Positions 1 through 12,375 of a stretch of 64,000 nt of DNA are shown here, piece by piece. The notes beneath the pieces were generated by a model. That model did not search any database. It was not told the origin of the DNA and saw only the letters and a list, made by a program, of their open reading frames with translations. The first letter of the stretch is position 1. Every line of letters starts with the position of its first letter. A program made the translations under genes and the position numbers. Source of the stretch: Trichostrongylus colubriformis (Eukaryota > Nematoda > Chromadorea > Rhabditida > Trichostrongylidae); assembly GCA_963978905.1 (NCBI GenBank), contig OZ022257.1:23389274-23453273 (forward strand). The letters run 5' to 3'.

Positions 1-2470
1 TCATACCCCTCAAACATAAATAGGCACCACCCGTCCACCTAGTCACCACAGCTAAGGGAACCCACAAATTTACTGCTGGACTGATGTTTTCTTTGCTCAT
101 CTCTACAAGTAACACGCTAGGGCTGGACTATCAGTCCCGGCTCTTGGGACGAGAGAAATAACGACGAAATGAATAAGAAATGAGGAAGAGTAGTAGATTA
201 AGTCATCTTCGCATGAAAAAACAGAGTGCTGTTTAAAAAATATTTGAAAAAATCATCCACTCTTCGAATAAAGGAGTGGAAGGATTCGAATAAAGACTTG
301 TGAAGCTATGCGGCACGTGTAGCTTCCTGGACTTCACCTTCCAATGGAAAAGCTCTTACGCGAGGGACATTAGCGTGCTCAATCAAGCATAAAGAAAACG
401 GCGAGCTTCCCCCTAATACTGCCTAGACACGAGGTAAGGAACGGAGGCTTGCCCTTCATTCGCACATATTCGACTAAGATAGGTGTTCACTGAACTTCGG
501 TGAAAATATGAAAATAAATAATCATCATAAAGCATTTTTGTTCAGCTTCCACCACGATGGTAGGATCGTTATGAATCGTGCCATTAGTGTACATAAAGAG
601 CAGTTAGTGCCGTAAGCGTGTTAAAAACCGCGCGAAAACGCGTTCTCGCGTTTTTCGTCTTTTCGCCATTAAATGATTGGTTACAATTTTTTTCACCAGA
701 CTTGCATATGTTTTCGGCTCGTCGAATTCTACAAGATGGTTCTACCAATTTTTGGTTTTTCATGAACTTGGTAGTAGGCCATAATTTCACATTCTGAAAA
801 GTTCGAGGGAAAATTTCTTCGAGATTCAGATACCTACTCTCACTTTACAGATGTGTAGGAATTTTGAAGCTTATGTCATTTCAGATGTTCTCCTGATCTT
901 GATGTGACCCTAAACAGCGCCTAAGTGTATACATTGTTGATGAACCATCTTTTAACTGATTTTCAGACGCACGTTTCACAATGAAATGTACGCCGTTCGA
1001 TTCCCCACGAAAAATGCCATTGAATAATGTATAAAAATCTTGGTGGGGATAATTTCGCTATTTTCCTCGTTTCCAGCCTTTTCTTTTCTTTGTAGGCAAC
1101 CGACGTCCCAAGCTCTTTTTGGCCCCGTGCGATTCACGGGCTCATAATTTTGACGCCGTCGGTGCCGATGCTGGCGTTGGTGCGCCAAGTACGAACGCAG
1201 CCTAACAGCTCATCTGTCTGTCACATATTATTGGGTCATTCCATGACAAATTTGCTTTTAATAAAACTTACATTTTTCATGACATAATAATTTTGTGCAG
1301 CACGCTATACATGATTCGGAGCGATTCATCTATCAGATTCACTATCAATAGACATGTTCAATTTCTGGGTTCGCTTGAATAGGGCCAGGCCGCTAAGTGG
1401 TATACCTTCGACAAAATTTGACCAAATCGGTAAATAATTAAAACACAACACTTCACTTTCGGAAAACAACCAATCATGTGTACCTCCTATTGCCCCTATC
1501 TCTTCTTAAGCTCCACCGATTGGTTTTTCGATAAGTCCGGTCACTGCTTTCCAATTTCTTTTTTTTTCATGGTGCTCTGCGGTTTATTCAAAAGCAAAAC
1601 TTTCCTTCCCACATTCTTTGTTTAATATTGCTTTATTGGTCATTCGAGAGATCCCTTATCCTTTATCAAGTATGTATGTTCCGCCTTAACTTGAACCTCC
1701 ATTCAGATTTGATTTCAAGACCGTATGATGGGTTACAGTCGACATAGTTCACAAACCACCTATCAGTAGAGAGATAAAGAATTCCTTCAATGATGCGTCC
1801 TCGTCCCTACTACGTACCTATTCTTAACATTTCACCACTCTGGCAGCGGTCTGGTTCCAAAAATGTTTTTACCAAGCTTCGTGGTAGTTGTCAAAAATCA
1901 TCAAGCTGCGGAAAAACCGTATTTGGGAAAAAAAGAGCTGCGCGACTTTTCGATAAATCAGACGGCCAATGATGGAGTGATCTTTCCGGAGTGGAATGCA
2001 CTGTTCTAATTGATTGACGGTTTCGTTAACTTAAACTGGCTAAGCTAACTACTTCACGGGTCTCAAGTTGAGTCCCATTCCATTACATCGAAATTGAACA
2101 TATCGTTAAGTAGAACAGATATGCAAATCATTATTGAATGATTTGTGATGATTTTGAATGATGTGGCACAAAGTGGTTCGGTGTAAAGGGGTGTCATAAT
2201 CGTGTTTCGCGGGTCAGACTGCTCCTGAGTATACAGAATATACCGAGTTTCTATGAAAGTTTACGCCTCGCGGTTAAAAGGTTGTGATGAGATAAAGAAG
2301 GAGCACCAATGGGGAAAACCATCTTGACGGTACAGTGAGGCTCTTTTATATGCTACAGAAGGGACGTGTCTGTACTGACATTTGATGAAGCTACAGATAA
2401 AGGAGAATGTTGAAGCTTACTGTGGGAATGTTGAACTAAAGTGCAAGATCGGCCTCGAGATAGTGTACAA
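1..2470. other. Intergenic stretch, no gene recognised
   Basis: I see no exon with coherent splice sites and no known protein motif here on either strand. There is a short GC-rich hairpin-like stretch near 630-660 (repeated CGCG and TTTTCG blocks), otherwise unremarkable AT-rich DNA. The short open frames look like chance. Confidence 0.5.
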
Positions 2471-2539
2471 GTTACAAATGAGTCATCATATATAATGATT
2501 ATATTGATACATGTGAAGTATATAACAGATATGATGGCA

Positions 2540-2680
2540 AACCAATATAGAGCATAAGTGATAATGGCAAGATAAGGCATATAAGCAATAGATGACAATA
2601 TAAGGCATATAAGCGGTAAATGGCGATACGATACAAGATATATAAGTGATGAGTGGAGATACAATGTAAAGCATTTGAGT
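2540..2680. repeat. Degenerate AT-rich tandem repeat
   Basis: A motif like ATAAGGCATATAAG recurs at about 2572 and 2600, and weaker copies follow. The period is about 28 bases. This explains the repetitive hydrophobic open frames seen on the minus strand, which I do not regard as genes. Confidence 0.5.
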
Positions 2681-3159
2681 AAAGCGTATGTGAGTAGTAG
2701 AAAAAAGCTATTGCTAGATGGATAGAAACTATGAGGCATAATAGAACCATGAATTAGAGACAAACAGTCTCTATACTGAGAACAGGAAACTCCTTTTCAA
2801 TCAAGATTTGAGCTCATGGCCAAACTTTTCTATGTTTTTGAATGGATTTCCGATGCTGAAGAGATGCTGCGATGCTTTGTGCATTCCGGAAGGCTTATTG
2901 ACATTGACCCTTATAATTTTATTCTTCTAATCATTCTCCGTTCGAAGATTGTACCAACTGTCCGAAAGGTCTGTGCTAAAGTCCCTTCTGTATAATAAAT
3001 CTTGAAAACCGTTTGCTGATAGGGAAAGCTGTTAGAAGTATTTTTTGGAGTGATCGTCGTCTTTTTCTTTGGGCAGATATGTGTGCCTCATTTTCCTTTG
3101 ATGAAAGCGCAAGTTGAAAGCGAGAAGAGTGAAGGGCGGATCGTCGGTCGTTCACTTAA

Positions 3160-3345
3160 AGGCACATTCCGCGCTCGCTATGGGTGGAGTTACCAATTGA
3201 CTCTCCATTGGTTGTCGGCGGTTCGAAGGCGGTCTCTCTTCGCCCTATTGCCTGCAGTGGGGTGTGGAGAGACCGCCTCCCAACCGCTGACAACCAATGG
3301 AGAGTCAATAGGTTTTTCCACCCATAGCGAGCGCGGAATGGGCCT
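3160..3345. mobile_element. Palindromic MITE, 186 bp, TTAA target site
   Basis: The two halves are near-perfect reverse complements (arms of about 85 bases around a short centre near 3250). The ends read AGGCACATTCC on the left and GGAATGGGCCT on the right. TTAA flanks both sides (3156-3159 and 3346-3349), as expected for a TTAA-duplicating element. No coding capacity. Confidence 0.8.
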
Positions 3346-3349
3346 TTAA

Positions 3350-5040
3350 GAAGAGGACGCACTCGGTATTTGTGTGCACTTTATGAGCATCCAAGGTATA
3401 TTCAGCTACAAAAGTTCCTTTGAGATATTTTGAGTTTTGAGTGCTGTCTCGAGCAAGCTGTACCACATATAAAGCCACCTCCAATCAGTGTGGCCGAATT
3501 TTAGAAAATTACTATTTCACTTATTCTTTCTTTCAATATTTCATTTATTTACTTATATTTGTTATTTCACTTGTATCGCATCACCATGAGCGAATGAAAT
3601 ATGCCCTACGAAACAGCTAATGACATCTCGTACAGCGAACCACTCGGAAACTGAAATGGGCAGTTCGCGATGATGCGCGAATGATGCGAAGGAAGTTCAT
3701 GTGACGTCGCGCATTTCAATCCGAGTTTCACTGCCTTTTACCACTTTCAACTTCGAATACGCTTCTGAAGACGAACATTTTTCCTAATTCGTTTTTTCTT
3801 CCTTCCCATCCCGCTGCTCTCACTAACCGTTTCTTGCATCCGCATGATCTCCATAGTTTTCGACCGTGAACTCTTCGCATCTTCCACACCTCTTCATGAA
3901 AAATTTTAGGCATGATCCCCTCCTAAAGTATAGGATCATATTAGATTTGAAAAGCTTCATCGCCCAGTGGACATTCAGTCATTCGATCCTATGATGGGTG
4001 CCAGAACCGTAAAAGTGTTGATGGATTGCTTTGGAAAACAGAACAAATCACGTAAAAAACTTCCGCGTTCCACTGCTTGTATGAGGGATAGGAGACCGAA
4101 CCCGTTGTGCTAAGCAGCAATCGACCGAATCCGATTGATTGCATCGCCGGGTATCACGTCATCCCACAACCGGTCGCCATGTTCAACTTTTAGCAAAATG
4201 AGATTTACACTCGCTCGGACAAGATTGCAACGAAAGCTGCCGTTTCGATAATTTAAACTACACTCACTGTGGCATTTCAAAGGCAGTTCTCGATTGTCAA
4301 CCCTCCATTTGTATCACTTGTCGCCATCCCTTTAGCGTAATTCTTCTATTCAGGAAGCGTGACCTGTAAGACCGGTTCCATCCGTGTTTTGCTTCCGAGG
4401 TAAACCAATTCAGAAAGGTGCCAGCACTCTTCCAATGTGATTCTTACTTTCTTCTGAGAGAAACCGGCTCTGCAGGTGCGTCGTATGGAATTTTGCGGAG
4501 TTTTTCTTATTTACAAATCAAGAGAACCACACGGCGGAGAACATTGAGGGTGTGGTGATGATTAATCCATTTAAAATGCACCCTTTTCGTCATCCGTACA
4601 GTTTCTTGAAAAATTCGTACTAGCTGTGCATGATTCAGATTATGGATGAGGTCAGGTAGTTGCAAAAATGAATAGTTCTTTTCTTTGTTTTCTATTAGAT
4701 ATTGTCTATGGGTCGCTTGGGGATGCAAGGCTGGTGGTCTTCTGTCCCAGGCAGTGGGATGTTACAGCTACCCCACCTAAACCATTATAGCACCCTCCTT
4801 CAATTCTTTGTGTTTAACTTCCGAGTTAGATATCGCTGGATAGTGGTCGAATTGAACAAACAAAAATTCCCTGCATTTTACCATTGGCCAATTCCTTGTA
4901 GTTTTATGGTAGTATGTTTCGCGATATTTTTTGCACTTTTCGGGTACCCCTCTGCAGAGGAAATCCCTCTTTCATTTACAAACCAGATTTAAGGAGTTTC
5001 CAACAAGGAAAGCTGCTCTATTCGTTATCTAAGGCGAATA
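3350..5040. other. Intergenic stretch, nothing recognised
   Basis: No coherent exon, RNA gene or element ends found. Open frames are short and lack splice context. Confidence 0.45.
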
Positions 5041-5850
5041 TGCGGAGCTTGACTTGGCTCGTGTGTCTCCTAACTTCTTGTACCATGCCCTACCCATCCC
5101 AAACTTGTTCCCATCTTCACGGGTTGCTTTTCATGTAATGCTAGAGCTCGAGCTCCGCACATCACCGCAAACGTCCACAGACCATTGAATCGTCCCGTCC
5201 TTTCATAGGTCCAGCTACTACTGACTACTTCCTTTTTTCTCCTGGTCTCCGGACGATTCTAGAAATAATTGCGATTCTTGTAGTTAGTGTCATCCGACTG
5301 ACAACACGCTCCGCCCTTTCTAGGCGGTTCTCCTTTCATATCGAGTATGTTCAAAATATCGTGGACGTTGGTCATCTTTTATGGATTTTTTCCTAAACCG
5401 CGTTGGGACCTAGTTACAAGTTTTGTTGGAAGGACCGCCAGTTCGGGGTGCGCCCCTCCCACTGTGCCCAGACTTCCTTCATGACTTCCAGAAACTCATT
5501 GCTGACCTTAATCCGTCTTTTCCTCACGTTTGTGTCATATGGAAACCCAACTAACAATTTTGCTCTGGAAACGGAACATTCCAGTGCACGCTCCGCACAA
5601 CGTGAGCGGAGCCTAACTTGGGCCATGTGTGCTCCTTACTTCTTGTGCCGTGACCCACCCACCCAAAACTTGTCCCCACCTCCACATGTAATGTGTAAGC
5701 TCCGCCCACCACCGCAAATGCTCCGTCCACCGTGCTTAGGCCTCTTTCATGACTTTCAGAACGATCTAAATGCATCTCCTCCCCACGTTCCCCCCACGTT
5801 TGTACACATTCTACCCAATAAACAACAGCCTGAAAACAGAACACTCCTTC
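5041..5850 (-). repeat. Dispersed minisatellite-like repeat (inverted copy)
   Basis: This stretch contains, in reverse orientation, the same phrases found at 14255-15040 and 59045-60700: a GGTATGGGTAGGGCATG-like core, an AAGTAAGGAGCACA-like segment and a CTCCGCCCAC motif. The units are roughly 220-240 bases and recur at about 5050-5165, 5440-5600 and 5630-5750. They generate several spurious overlapping open frames with no family resemblance. Confidence 0.6.
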
Positions 5851-8070
5851 CATTCTGAAGCAGTTCATCGAGGAGTGATCGTTCAGAGAAGAGAAGAATG
5901 TCAAAATTGCCTTTTAACATTCTTTTGTTTGAAGGAAACCAAATTCTCAGTGGAGTGATTGAATTCAAAAAGCGATCGTTGACAGAAATTCGGTAAATCC
6001 AGTGCTTTCTGTGTGTTTTCAAACAATTGTATTTGAGCAGAGTTAGAACCTTCCAGAGTTATGCATGCTATCAAAAATAAAGAATACTTTTTGACCGACC
6101 TAATACCACCTGTTACCATCACTTTTCTTGTCCGACATAGCATTTTCTACGAGTGAGAGCGCTGTAGCATGGTCAAGGATGATCTCAGTCATGCAAAATG
6201 GAATGATGTACGGAAACATACATGTCTGGGAATTTTTAAAAAGCCAAAAAAAAAATTATTCGCAGTAATCGGTATGATTTTTCCCTCAAAATTGTGTGTT
6301 TGGATTACAGTATGTATTCAGGATTGCTGTAAGCGCTTGGTACTGAAATACCACTAACAGGAAGAGTTTTCAGTGCACTTCCCCTTCCTCAGAAGCACAT
6401 TGACCTAGCCATTTTGTTTTACGGACGTTGAGACATGCACATGTTTTCGAATGTAAGCAATTATTACTTACTCGAAGGAACACTTCTTTTCACTTCATTC
6501 TATGGTGAATCGGGAGGAAAATTTCCATCCAAAGTTACGATAAAATGCCCCCAAACACCAAAGCTCGTATCACTTCGGCGGTATAAATCGCAAAAAAGTG
6601 GCATAAGCATGGATGAATAAAGCCGTTCTTCAGAAGTAAATTCACCCGCAAATTGACGTGACCAATACGAGTGATGGTACAATTTTCTGATTCTTTCTCC
6701 CATTCCTTTGTTTGTATTTTTTCTCTGGCAACTCTCATGACCCCTCTTAATACATACTTAAGTTCGATATTACAGCAGAGACAAGTGGACTTTTGCGTTT
6801 GCACGATCGTCATGCACGGAATACCTTTAACTTCTTTGGAGGCAATACGTCTGCACCAATTACACTACCATTATTCACATCTGCTATCGCTAAGTGCACG
6901 TAGCCATGGAAAAAGGTGGTGATCTTCATCAGCATCGGACCTGTCCGCTTGCGCCTCTCCCCTGCCTGCCTTTCAAAACGACCCGGAGCTGACTACTTCC
7001 GGTGCTTGCTTGACAACCTAGGATATAGGCTACTACTTTAGATATGTCTATTATCCTTGCCTCTGCAGGAATGGTCCTTGCTTTTTTACAAGGGTGAAGT
7101 CTCACTAAGCAATTTTACTGCTCTTCTGAGGGCTTCAAAACACGTCCTGATCACCTAAAAATTTAGAATTCGCTTCTACGGCTCTCTTTTTTGAGCAGTT
7201 ATCTCTAGAAAAAAATTGTTGTGGGGGAGGGGGAACAAAAGGGCGCGCGCGTGACCGAAATGAACGCCTGTTCGGTGTCAGTAACATTAAAGCGTCATTA
7301 CGTAACGTTTTGGAATTAGTTGCTCCTCTGTTGGGCAATCAGATCACTCCCAGGTGTCGAAAGAAATAGTCGTTTCAGTGCGAAAAGATATTTATTTCAC
7401 ATTTCCTTGTGCAGATTCTCGATGAAACACCCTTCGATTAACATCTTATTGAAAGTTCAGATTCTAATGCCTATCACAGTCATTTGCAGATACGACCCCC
7501 CTCGGGTTAGACCCTCCCTGCCGATTAATCCTCGACTCTCGGTGTATCCTGTGGGCATGGTCGCTTGTGGACCGCTTTCCCTTACACACCTTTCTTTGTT
7601 TTTTTTTTTACAAAACAGGAGACTTTGAAAGGTCGCTTAACATCTTCAGGGCTACTCACAAAAAAACTAGGAAGGGGGATACATGGCGTGCCTGGATGTA
7701 ATAGTGCCAATCTTCTGTTTCTAAAAGAACAAAGAAAGATCTGTGAAGGAGAGCGGTTTTGCCGTTATAGCCAAAGCGGTTAGGCTATCGCACAGTACTG
7801 CACGAATAACACAGCAGAATTAGGTAGTGGGGAAATGCGATAGTGAGCAACCGATATAGAAGAAGACCATATCACAGAGTTCCACATCATAATTAGCGCA
7901 GTACTGAGCGCTAGCTCAACTGGTATCTCTTCAAATACCTGTCACAATTTGGAATTCTACGTAATTTAGTAGTCCAAACATCCCGCTGCTACTGATATCG
8001 GGGTGCAGAGTAAATTCACTTGCTAAGCATTCAAAGCTTAAAGACAGCATCTTTGGCGAAATCCCGGTAA
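5851..8070. other. Intergenic stretch, nothing recognised
   Basis: No supported gene. A tRNA A-box-like sequence near 7770 has no matching B box, so it is not called. A direct repeat of the left end of the following MITE (AAAGACAGCAT) occurs at 8040, just outside it. Confidence 0.45.
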
Positions 8071-8621
8071 AGACAGCATAAGGGGTAATGTGGTTATTGA
8101 GAAATTCCTTAAAGAAGTTACTTACATGGAAACTATGAGTCTAAGAAGGCTATCTGTGGCGAAATTCCGGTGAAAAAGCGCGTCTCCGAGCTGTAGAAAC
8201 GGAGCAACGGATAAGAGCTGACGTCTTTGGAAGATCGACCCCGCCTCCGAGCGACGTGATTCCTAGTTGGCCGAGATGGAGCGACCAAGGATATGCGGTG
8301 AGATCGAAGGTATTGCAGCGCACTTTTGCGCCTGAAGCTCACTTCTTGCGCCTGGAGCTCACTTCAGGAAAAAGATGTTGTCGTATTTCCAAACATTCCC
8401 TTGTGTTTACTTGGCAGCATGCCAAGGGAAATTTCGTTCGAAGTGTCCGCCTCTTGACGGAAAGGTTGTCCGCGTTGAGGATCAACGAGAGAAGGAGTCT
8501 TATTTCTCGGGTTTTTGGCCAATTCCATCCGTTGTTTCTTCACTGTCCTGTCCCTAGGCATCTCGACTATCAGATTCACTACTTCTTTTACTTTTCGTCC
8601 GAATTTCCCCTAATGCTGCCT
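8071..8621. mobile_element. 551-bp MITE, TTAA family (copy 1)
   Basis: The left end reads AGACAGCATAAGGGG and the right end CCCCTAATGCTGCCT, an imperfect terminal inverted repeat. The flank is GTAA on the left and TTAA on the right. The copy at 41572-42122 is the reverse complement of this one over its whole length and is also exactly 551 bp. No coding capacity. Confidence 0.8.
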
Positions 8622-10507
8622 TTAAGCTATTGAGTATCGATAATCTGAGTATTTTCTATTGCATGTCGCACCGCTGGAAGAAGCCGTCACTTTTCGGTAG
8701 TCCAGATGACTTACATATATGTCTGGGTTATTGATTGAGTGATGTCCCTTATTTGACTCTGGGAGAATGGCTAGCTTCTTGATCAGAGGCTCCTATAAAA
8801 TTTCGGTTTTTTCCATGGCTGGTATCAGCAATGATGTTCTCGAAACTCGCAGAACACATTTGCAGAGAAAACATTGAAAAAGTCAATTCCTTCTGTGATG
8901 CGCATTCCATTCCCAAAGTACACATTTCCATCGATCTCCAAACTTCATAAAACAGGTTTTCCGAAGATTTTGTGGGTATGGAAGATGGACTGTGGTGAGA
9001 CTACGTCTTTCTCAAGTTCAACAATTACCATCTGTCGTAAACATGTGCCTCTGCCAAGAAGTGCGCTCACCAAGTTCTGTTACTCGCCAACTTCGTATAG
9101 TTATTCAACCACTTTAGTACATGATTCGCTAAACATTAAACGCGCTTTATTTGTGTCTTATCGCTTCTGAATTTTTTTTTAGACACAGCTCCTCGCTGCT
9201 TCACCCCTTGTTGGTTCTTTTTTTTTCACGGTTTAACCTAATTCAAAGTCATATCGCGGTCACTGCTTCATTTCTGACAGTAAGTCAATGCTTCATACTC
9301 CTAAACAGTCAGGCTTCACGGTTGACGCCTGTCAATGACCATCTACTTGGGAATTCCCTAATCGCGTTGAAGTGGGGGAGCTAAAGCAGAGATTTTTGAG
9401 AGCTTTTCATTCGATCCTTTCCTGGGACGTTGTGAATCTTGGAAAATTTCCACGACGCTGCACAAGGTATGTATAGTCCCCTTGCGGGCAGTTTCCCAGG
9501 CACTATGCTCGACCCTCACACTCATTACTGATATTGATAATCCTAGAATGTCAATTTGGGTGGCAGAAATACTCTTGCGGACTGTGAGATTTAGGTAGTC
9601 GGACATCTTCCGTTTGAATAGATCTCCGCGTATACCGCGTTAGTTTTTAGTTTTTCTGCTCCTGTCTGACATTCCATCTATCTGTTTGCTTGGACGAAAA
9701 TCAAGTACTTGGTGCATCCGTGTGAAAATGAGCTCGTTCGAAATTAATATGCATTTTTTGAGCAATTCTCTTATTGGGAACATGCACTGGTCGACAAATC
9801 CCTAATGCGGGGTTGTATTTTTGATTCGAAAGTGGGTTAGCATCGTACCCACTTTCTTCGACAATTAACACTTCCTCAGCATCACTGACCCTATTCAGTG
9901 ATCCTTCCGGCCCTCAACACAAAATGACAGTTTCGACTGATGGTTCGTAGCTTTATTAAATCTTCACCATTGTAGCATTACCCACCCATGGAGTAAGAGT
10001 GGACTATTACCGAGTTCCTGTCCTCTTCACGAAAACTGACTATTTCGATAGTTAGCGATCAAAACTCGTAATGTAAAAATTCGCCGGTGCAATTGTATTC
10101 ACTTATTGGTGTGACCTAATAGACTTTTTCCTCTTTTATATACTATAGAGGGATTTTCCCAATCTAACGCTATCCCATATCGTGTTGAGCATTTTCGATT
10201 TTTAGCTCTTCCTCCTTACCTCGGCAGGCGTTCATCCCTCGTAAGCAGCACTTGCCTCTCACCTTTATTCAACTTTTTTCGAGTGCCCTACCTTTTTTCG
10301 GAACCACACCACAGATCTAAACCTTAGAATCCACTCACCACCTCGAAGGCTTCGCTCATATCTGAGGTTTGTCTTCCTTCCTTAGCGCTTCTTCCCACTG
10401 CTCACTCCCTCTTTTCTCCCCTTTCTAGACTACACTTTAAGAAATTGCTATTTTGCAGCGAGTGACACCTGATTGGCGCAAAGTGAGCAGGTCCTCGCTC
10501 ACCTTAA
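8622..10507. other. Intergenic stretch, nothing recognised
   Basis: No coherent exon, RNA gene or element ends seen on either strand. Confidence 0.45.
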
Positions 10508-10930
10508 AGGAATCGTCCACGGAAAATGAGTTTTTCTGTTAGCCATATATTTATGTTGCATTTGCCTAGTAAGGGCCGCATGCAAAGTCCCACGCGAAAA
10601 AGTGAGAAACTGGCTGAGATACAGCCCCCCAATTCCGGGCCAGGTAGGCGGAGCCTCCGAGTAAAAGCCCCGTACCGTCGTCCGCCGCGGTTGGGAACGG
10701 AGAGGGAGACTGTTTATGGCACTTTCTGTTCCTACATAGCGTCTCCGACTGCGCCGGACGACGGGACGGGGCTTTTACTCGGAGGCCCCGCCCACCTGGC
10801 CGGAACCTGGGGGCTGTATCTCAGACGAATTCTCACTTTTTCGCGTTGAACTTTGCATGCGGCTCTTATTAGGCAAATACAACATAAATATATGGCTAAC
10901 AGAAAAACTCATATTCCGTGGACGATTCCT
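10508..10930. mobile_element. 423-bp foldback MITE, TTAA family (copy 1)
   Basis: Arms of about 200 bases are inverted copies: AGGAATCGTCCACGG at the left and CCGTGGACGATTCCT at the right. GC-rich inner blocks mirror each other across about 10720. Both sides are flanked by TTAA (10504-10507 and 10931-10934). A diverged copy of exactly the same length lies at 39808-40230. Confidence 0.85.
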
Positions 10931-10934
10931 TTAA

Positions 10935-12375
10935 GCATGCTCAAAATACTAGACGTTGGTCATCATGACCGATTTTTTGTTTTTAGGCTGCCTTGGAACC
11001 AAGTTGTGAATTCGTGCTGTAAGCACTACCCGTTTGAAATACACTCACCCCACTACGTTTGGGCGTGTTGTATAGATTTCAAAGCTTATGACTGACCTAA
11101 ATCCATCTTTTCCCCAAGATATGGAAATTTTGTAACAATTTCCGGTTCAAGGACCGATCGTTTCAGTATACGCTCGGTTCATGTGTGCTCCCTACTTCTT
11201 TTTCCATACCCTACCCTCTGCATGAAGTCATCAGCAGAGGTTAATTGTCATGTAATGCCTAATTTCGCGACAGACGGTGGGACAGAATAAAGCACGTACA
11301 GAAGTGATGTCAGACAGAAGAAGCGTTCTGTGTATGGCAGGATAATGGGTACCATATAATATGTCTTGGGTGTATATTGTTAGGTCGCCGACGTCCACAG
11401 CTGGCGGCGCTTTCTCTAGATTGCTACGACTAGGAGAGTTATCCAATCTGTAGCACTTCCCTTGTATATTATTGTACGAGATGCGTACTGAAATACCTCC
11501 TTACATAATCCATTGTGGAAAAACCGGTCCGGTATTGAAATGCGAATCGATTCTGCCCACACCGTCCTCCTTAACTTCACGTCGTCGTTGAACTCCGTCC
11601 AACCTGGCGCAGGACTAGTGATATGTTGTTGTTGAATGGTATTAGCAGGGCGTAGTCCACTGCGTCATGATACCATGTGTGACGCAGATTCCAGCGTGCG
11701 ATTCGCAGCCAAAACAACGGACTAGTTGCGGGCGACTACCGTATCTCATCGCTTGATAGATGTGGTGCAGAAATGTCCTTTTTGAATGACGTTCCACGTT
11801 CTTAATTCGACTTGACGTTTCCTATCGTTCTTGTATATGAACGTCACCATCACATTTCCTTCTGTGACACAAACCAAATTTTGAGCGAGCGAATACGGTT
11901 TTCCAAACTCTCGCTGGATTCTGCTATAGAAAAGTTGATATGGGGTCGTTACGACCAAAATGTGTTATCTCTATTGAATCGTCAATATCTTTTGTTTTTC
12001 CCCACCGTAGTCGGGAGATCACCCCTCCCTCCCAAATTCCTGAATAAGACCTCACGACCGGACTACCCTTTACTGCTCCGTGGACTCCATAGCCTAGGCA
12101 AAAGATAGCATTCAGACTGCGGCACGTGCTAAACTCCATTTCAACGTCTCTTCTCAGGAGGAAGGAAATTGAAAGCTACCTACGGGATTTTGCACCGCAT
12201 TAAGCTTTATCTGGTTAGGTCACTTCCGTTTAGTTCTTACACTACATGCTACTCATAATCAGAAGGATGATTCCTCTTGTGTGAAAAAAGTGCGTTCTGT
12301 AACGAGAGGATGGTTGCACTAACAATAAGATCCAAAGCAAATTCGTATGGACACCCATTAAACTGTCTCTACAGG
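10935..12375. other. Intergenic stretch upstream of the membrane-protein gene
   Basis: A short fragment of the dispersed minisatellite-like repeat lies near 11165-11260. Otherwise I see no gene or element ends. The promoter of the downstream gene should lie here but I cannot identify one. Confidence 0.45.

Noticed and set aside
2353..2763. Overlapping hydrophobic minus-strand frames.
   Set aside because: Produced by an AT-rich degenerate tandem repeat.
7758..7830. tRNA A-box-like sequence (TAGCCAAAGCGGTTAGGC).
   Set aside because: No B box at the right distance and no cloverleaf.
10526..10849. A 107-codon frame, and similar ones at 39734-40198.
   Set aside because: They lie inside the 423-bp foldback MITE; the GC-rich arms keep frames open by chance on both strands.
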